The notes beneath the pieces were generated by a model that was not told the origin of the DNA, did not search any database, and saw only the letters and a list, made by a program, of their open reading frames with translations. The position numbers and the translations under genes are program-made. Shown in pieces: positions 62,588 through 64,000 of a stretch of 64,000 bases of DNA. How positions within the stretch are numbered: position 1 is the first letter of the stretch; every line of letters starts with the position of its first letter. Source of the stretch: Neurospora tetraspora (lineage: Eukaryota > Ascomycota > Sordariomycetes > Sordariales > Sordariaceae); the NCBI RefSeq assembly GCF_033439725.1, contig NW_026944385.1, positions 1,831,001-1,895,000 of the forward strand, written 5' to 3'.

Positions 62588-64000
62588 CTCCCTTAAATTT
62601 AATACATAAACTACGTCAGATCTATCCAGAAATGCCCTAAAATACCCTAAAATCCTTCTAAAACTAGTTAGAAATAATACTATTCCCAAATTGCTTCCTC
62701 GTTATAGTAGCTTTTAAGCCGTTACTCGTAAAAGTTTTACCCTACTATACTTACTATTATATTTACCAATTCGTTACCCGAATCCTCCTTTATAGAGTCC
62801 TCTATACCCTTCGGGCAGCCTATAGCAATATTTCTACTACTAAATTCTCGTAATTGAATTTATAACCATTATAATTCTTTAAGCCCTAATTACTCTATAG
62901 ACTTCAAATATACTATAGGAAGGAGGCTCTTAATAAAGCTATTTACAATCTACTCCTTAATCAGTACGAAAACTACATCTACTAATTTCCTCTCTTACGC
63001 TTACTTTAATTAATATTATATATGTTGATATATTTAAATTTAGTTACGAGCCGAATTCCCTCCTTTATAATAAATTATATTATTTATTTATTATTATAAT
63101 CTATAGGCGTAGCCTTTTAATTTTCGAACCTTAGAATAAATTCGTTAAAGAGACAGCGAATATAAATAGCCTCCTTAGCTCCTTAATTAAAGGATAATAA
63201 TTTGGCTTCTATAAATAAAGTTATAACTATATTTTATTTATTAGCTCGCTAATCGATTATAGCGCGTAAGAATTTGAATATAAACGCTTATAAATTCTTT
63301 TAATTAAGAAAATTATTTATAAATAAGGAATTAATTATAACATAAGAATCCTAGCGGTCTTTACTATTTAGTTGAATGGTATAATTTTAAATTGTAAGAA
63401 AGTAAAATAATATTCGATTTATAATTATATAATATATTAGATTAAGATTTGAATTAAATCGAATAAATTTAAAGATTAGAAAAACTACATCTAATCGCAA
63501 CATAATAATAATATAGAGAATTAAACCGATTTTAATTTAATACATATAAATTTCATACGGGGCTACATTATTTTAATAAAATAAGAATTCTTCTTTAACT
63601 ATAAGCATAAAAAATAATTTTTTAATACGTTTAACCTTCTCCGCGATCTTTTAAATATAATTGCGTTATAATAACTAAATTAGTCTCTTCTTTCAATTTC
63701 AAATAATTTCGATACCTAAAAACTATTTTAGTAACTTTCTACCCATTAATTAATACTTCCTCTCTATAGCGGCTACTACTTCCTTAATTATAGCTATCTC
63801 TTTATTTTTATACCTATAAATAATAACAATATCGTCGACGTAGAAGAAGAAGAATATATTATCTTTAATTTAAAATATTAGATTCTATAAGGAGAGGGTT
63901 TATACTTATAATTACAAAAGTTTTAATAAATTCTTATTATTAAAAGAGGGGAAATTTCCGTAAATTACATAGCGTACGTAGTAATTAAAATAATTAACCT
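62478..64000 (-). mobile_element. Second Ty1/copia-like fossil, 3' part, cut by window edge
   Basis: The minus strand reads towards lower coordinates. Near 63.83 kb it carries a recognisable reverse transcriptase active-site box of the YVDD type, with flanking hydrophobic residues as in Ty1/copia. The element's 3' end is at the sharp composition change. It is RIP-degraded with many breaks, though the active-site region reads better than in the element at 5-10.5 kb. The 5' part lies beyond the window. Confidence 0.7.

Overview
This window is fungal nuclear DNA, almost certainly from a filamentous ascomycete of the Sordariomycetes and probably Sordariales-like. The evidence is short GT-AG introns of about 50-180 bp with CTAAC/CTGAC-like branch sites, the gene families present, and two AT-rich blocks at the ends that are nearly free of CpA/TpG. 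That dinucleotide pattern is the signature of repeat-induced point mutation (RIP). The organism is inferred, not proven.

Layout. 1-10512 is a RIP-degraded repeat block. It holds a Ty1/copia LTR element on the minus strand (about 5035-10512) next to older unidentified relics. From 10513 to 62477 the DNA has normal GC content and carries genes. From 62478 to the right edge the sequence is RIP-degraded again and is the 3' part of a second minus-strand copia element. Both borders are abrupt.

Gene island, left to right: a one-pass membrane protein with a disordered tail (+); a long intergenic stretch with diverged duplications, a tRNA-like short repeat and a hairpin-forming inverted repeat; a 14-TM major facilitator transporter with a very long low-complexity tail (-); a relic of an M28 aminopeptidase (-); a 612-bp non-autonomous pogo/Fot1-like element; the catalytic subunit of DNA polymerase epsilon (-); the cytochrome oxidase assembly factor Cox20 (+); a conserved disordered protein (-); and the divergent pair RPS26 (-) / ubiquitin-S27a (+) over a shared promoter. 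A membrane-anchored GH18 chitinase (-) follows.

From about 43 kb the content becomes accessory. It includes a small C2C2 zinc-ribbon-like protein, a multi-pass membrane protein, and a divergent pair made of an ankyrin protein with a STAND-type N-terminal domain (-) and an R-S-ExE ADP-ribosyltransferase-fold protein (+). These are followed by a secreted tyrosinase, a second copy of the tRNA-like repeat, a zinc-knuckle protein whose frame is interrupted once by UAG, and a coiled-coil protein whose stop codon lies at the centre of a perfect 32-bp palindrome.

The conserved half (12-43 kb) holds housekeeping functions: replication, respiration, translation and cell wall. The accessory half (43-62 kb) holds lineage-specific families. 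Isolated in-frame stops in otherwise open reading frames recur there, so either gene decay or mRNA recoding, such as the A-to-I editing known from Sordariomycete sexual development, should be considered. The most interesting leads are the UAG gene at 57 kb and the ART/ankyrin divergent pair at 49-53.5 kb.
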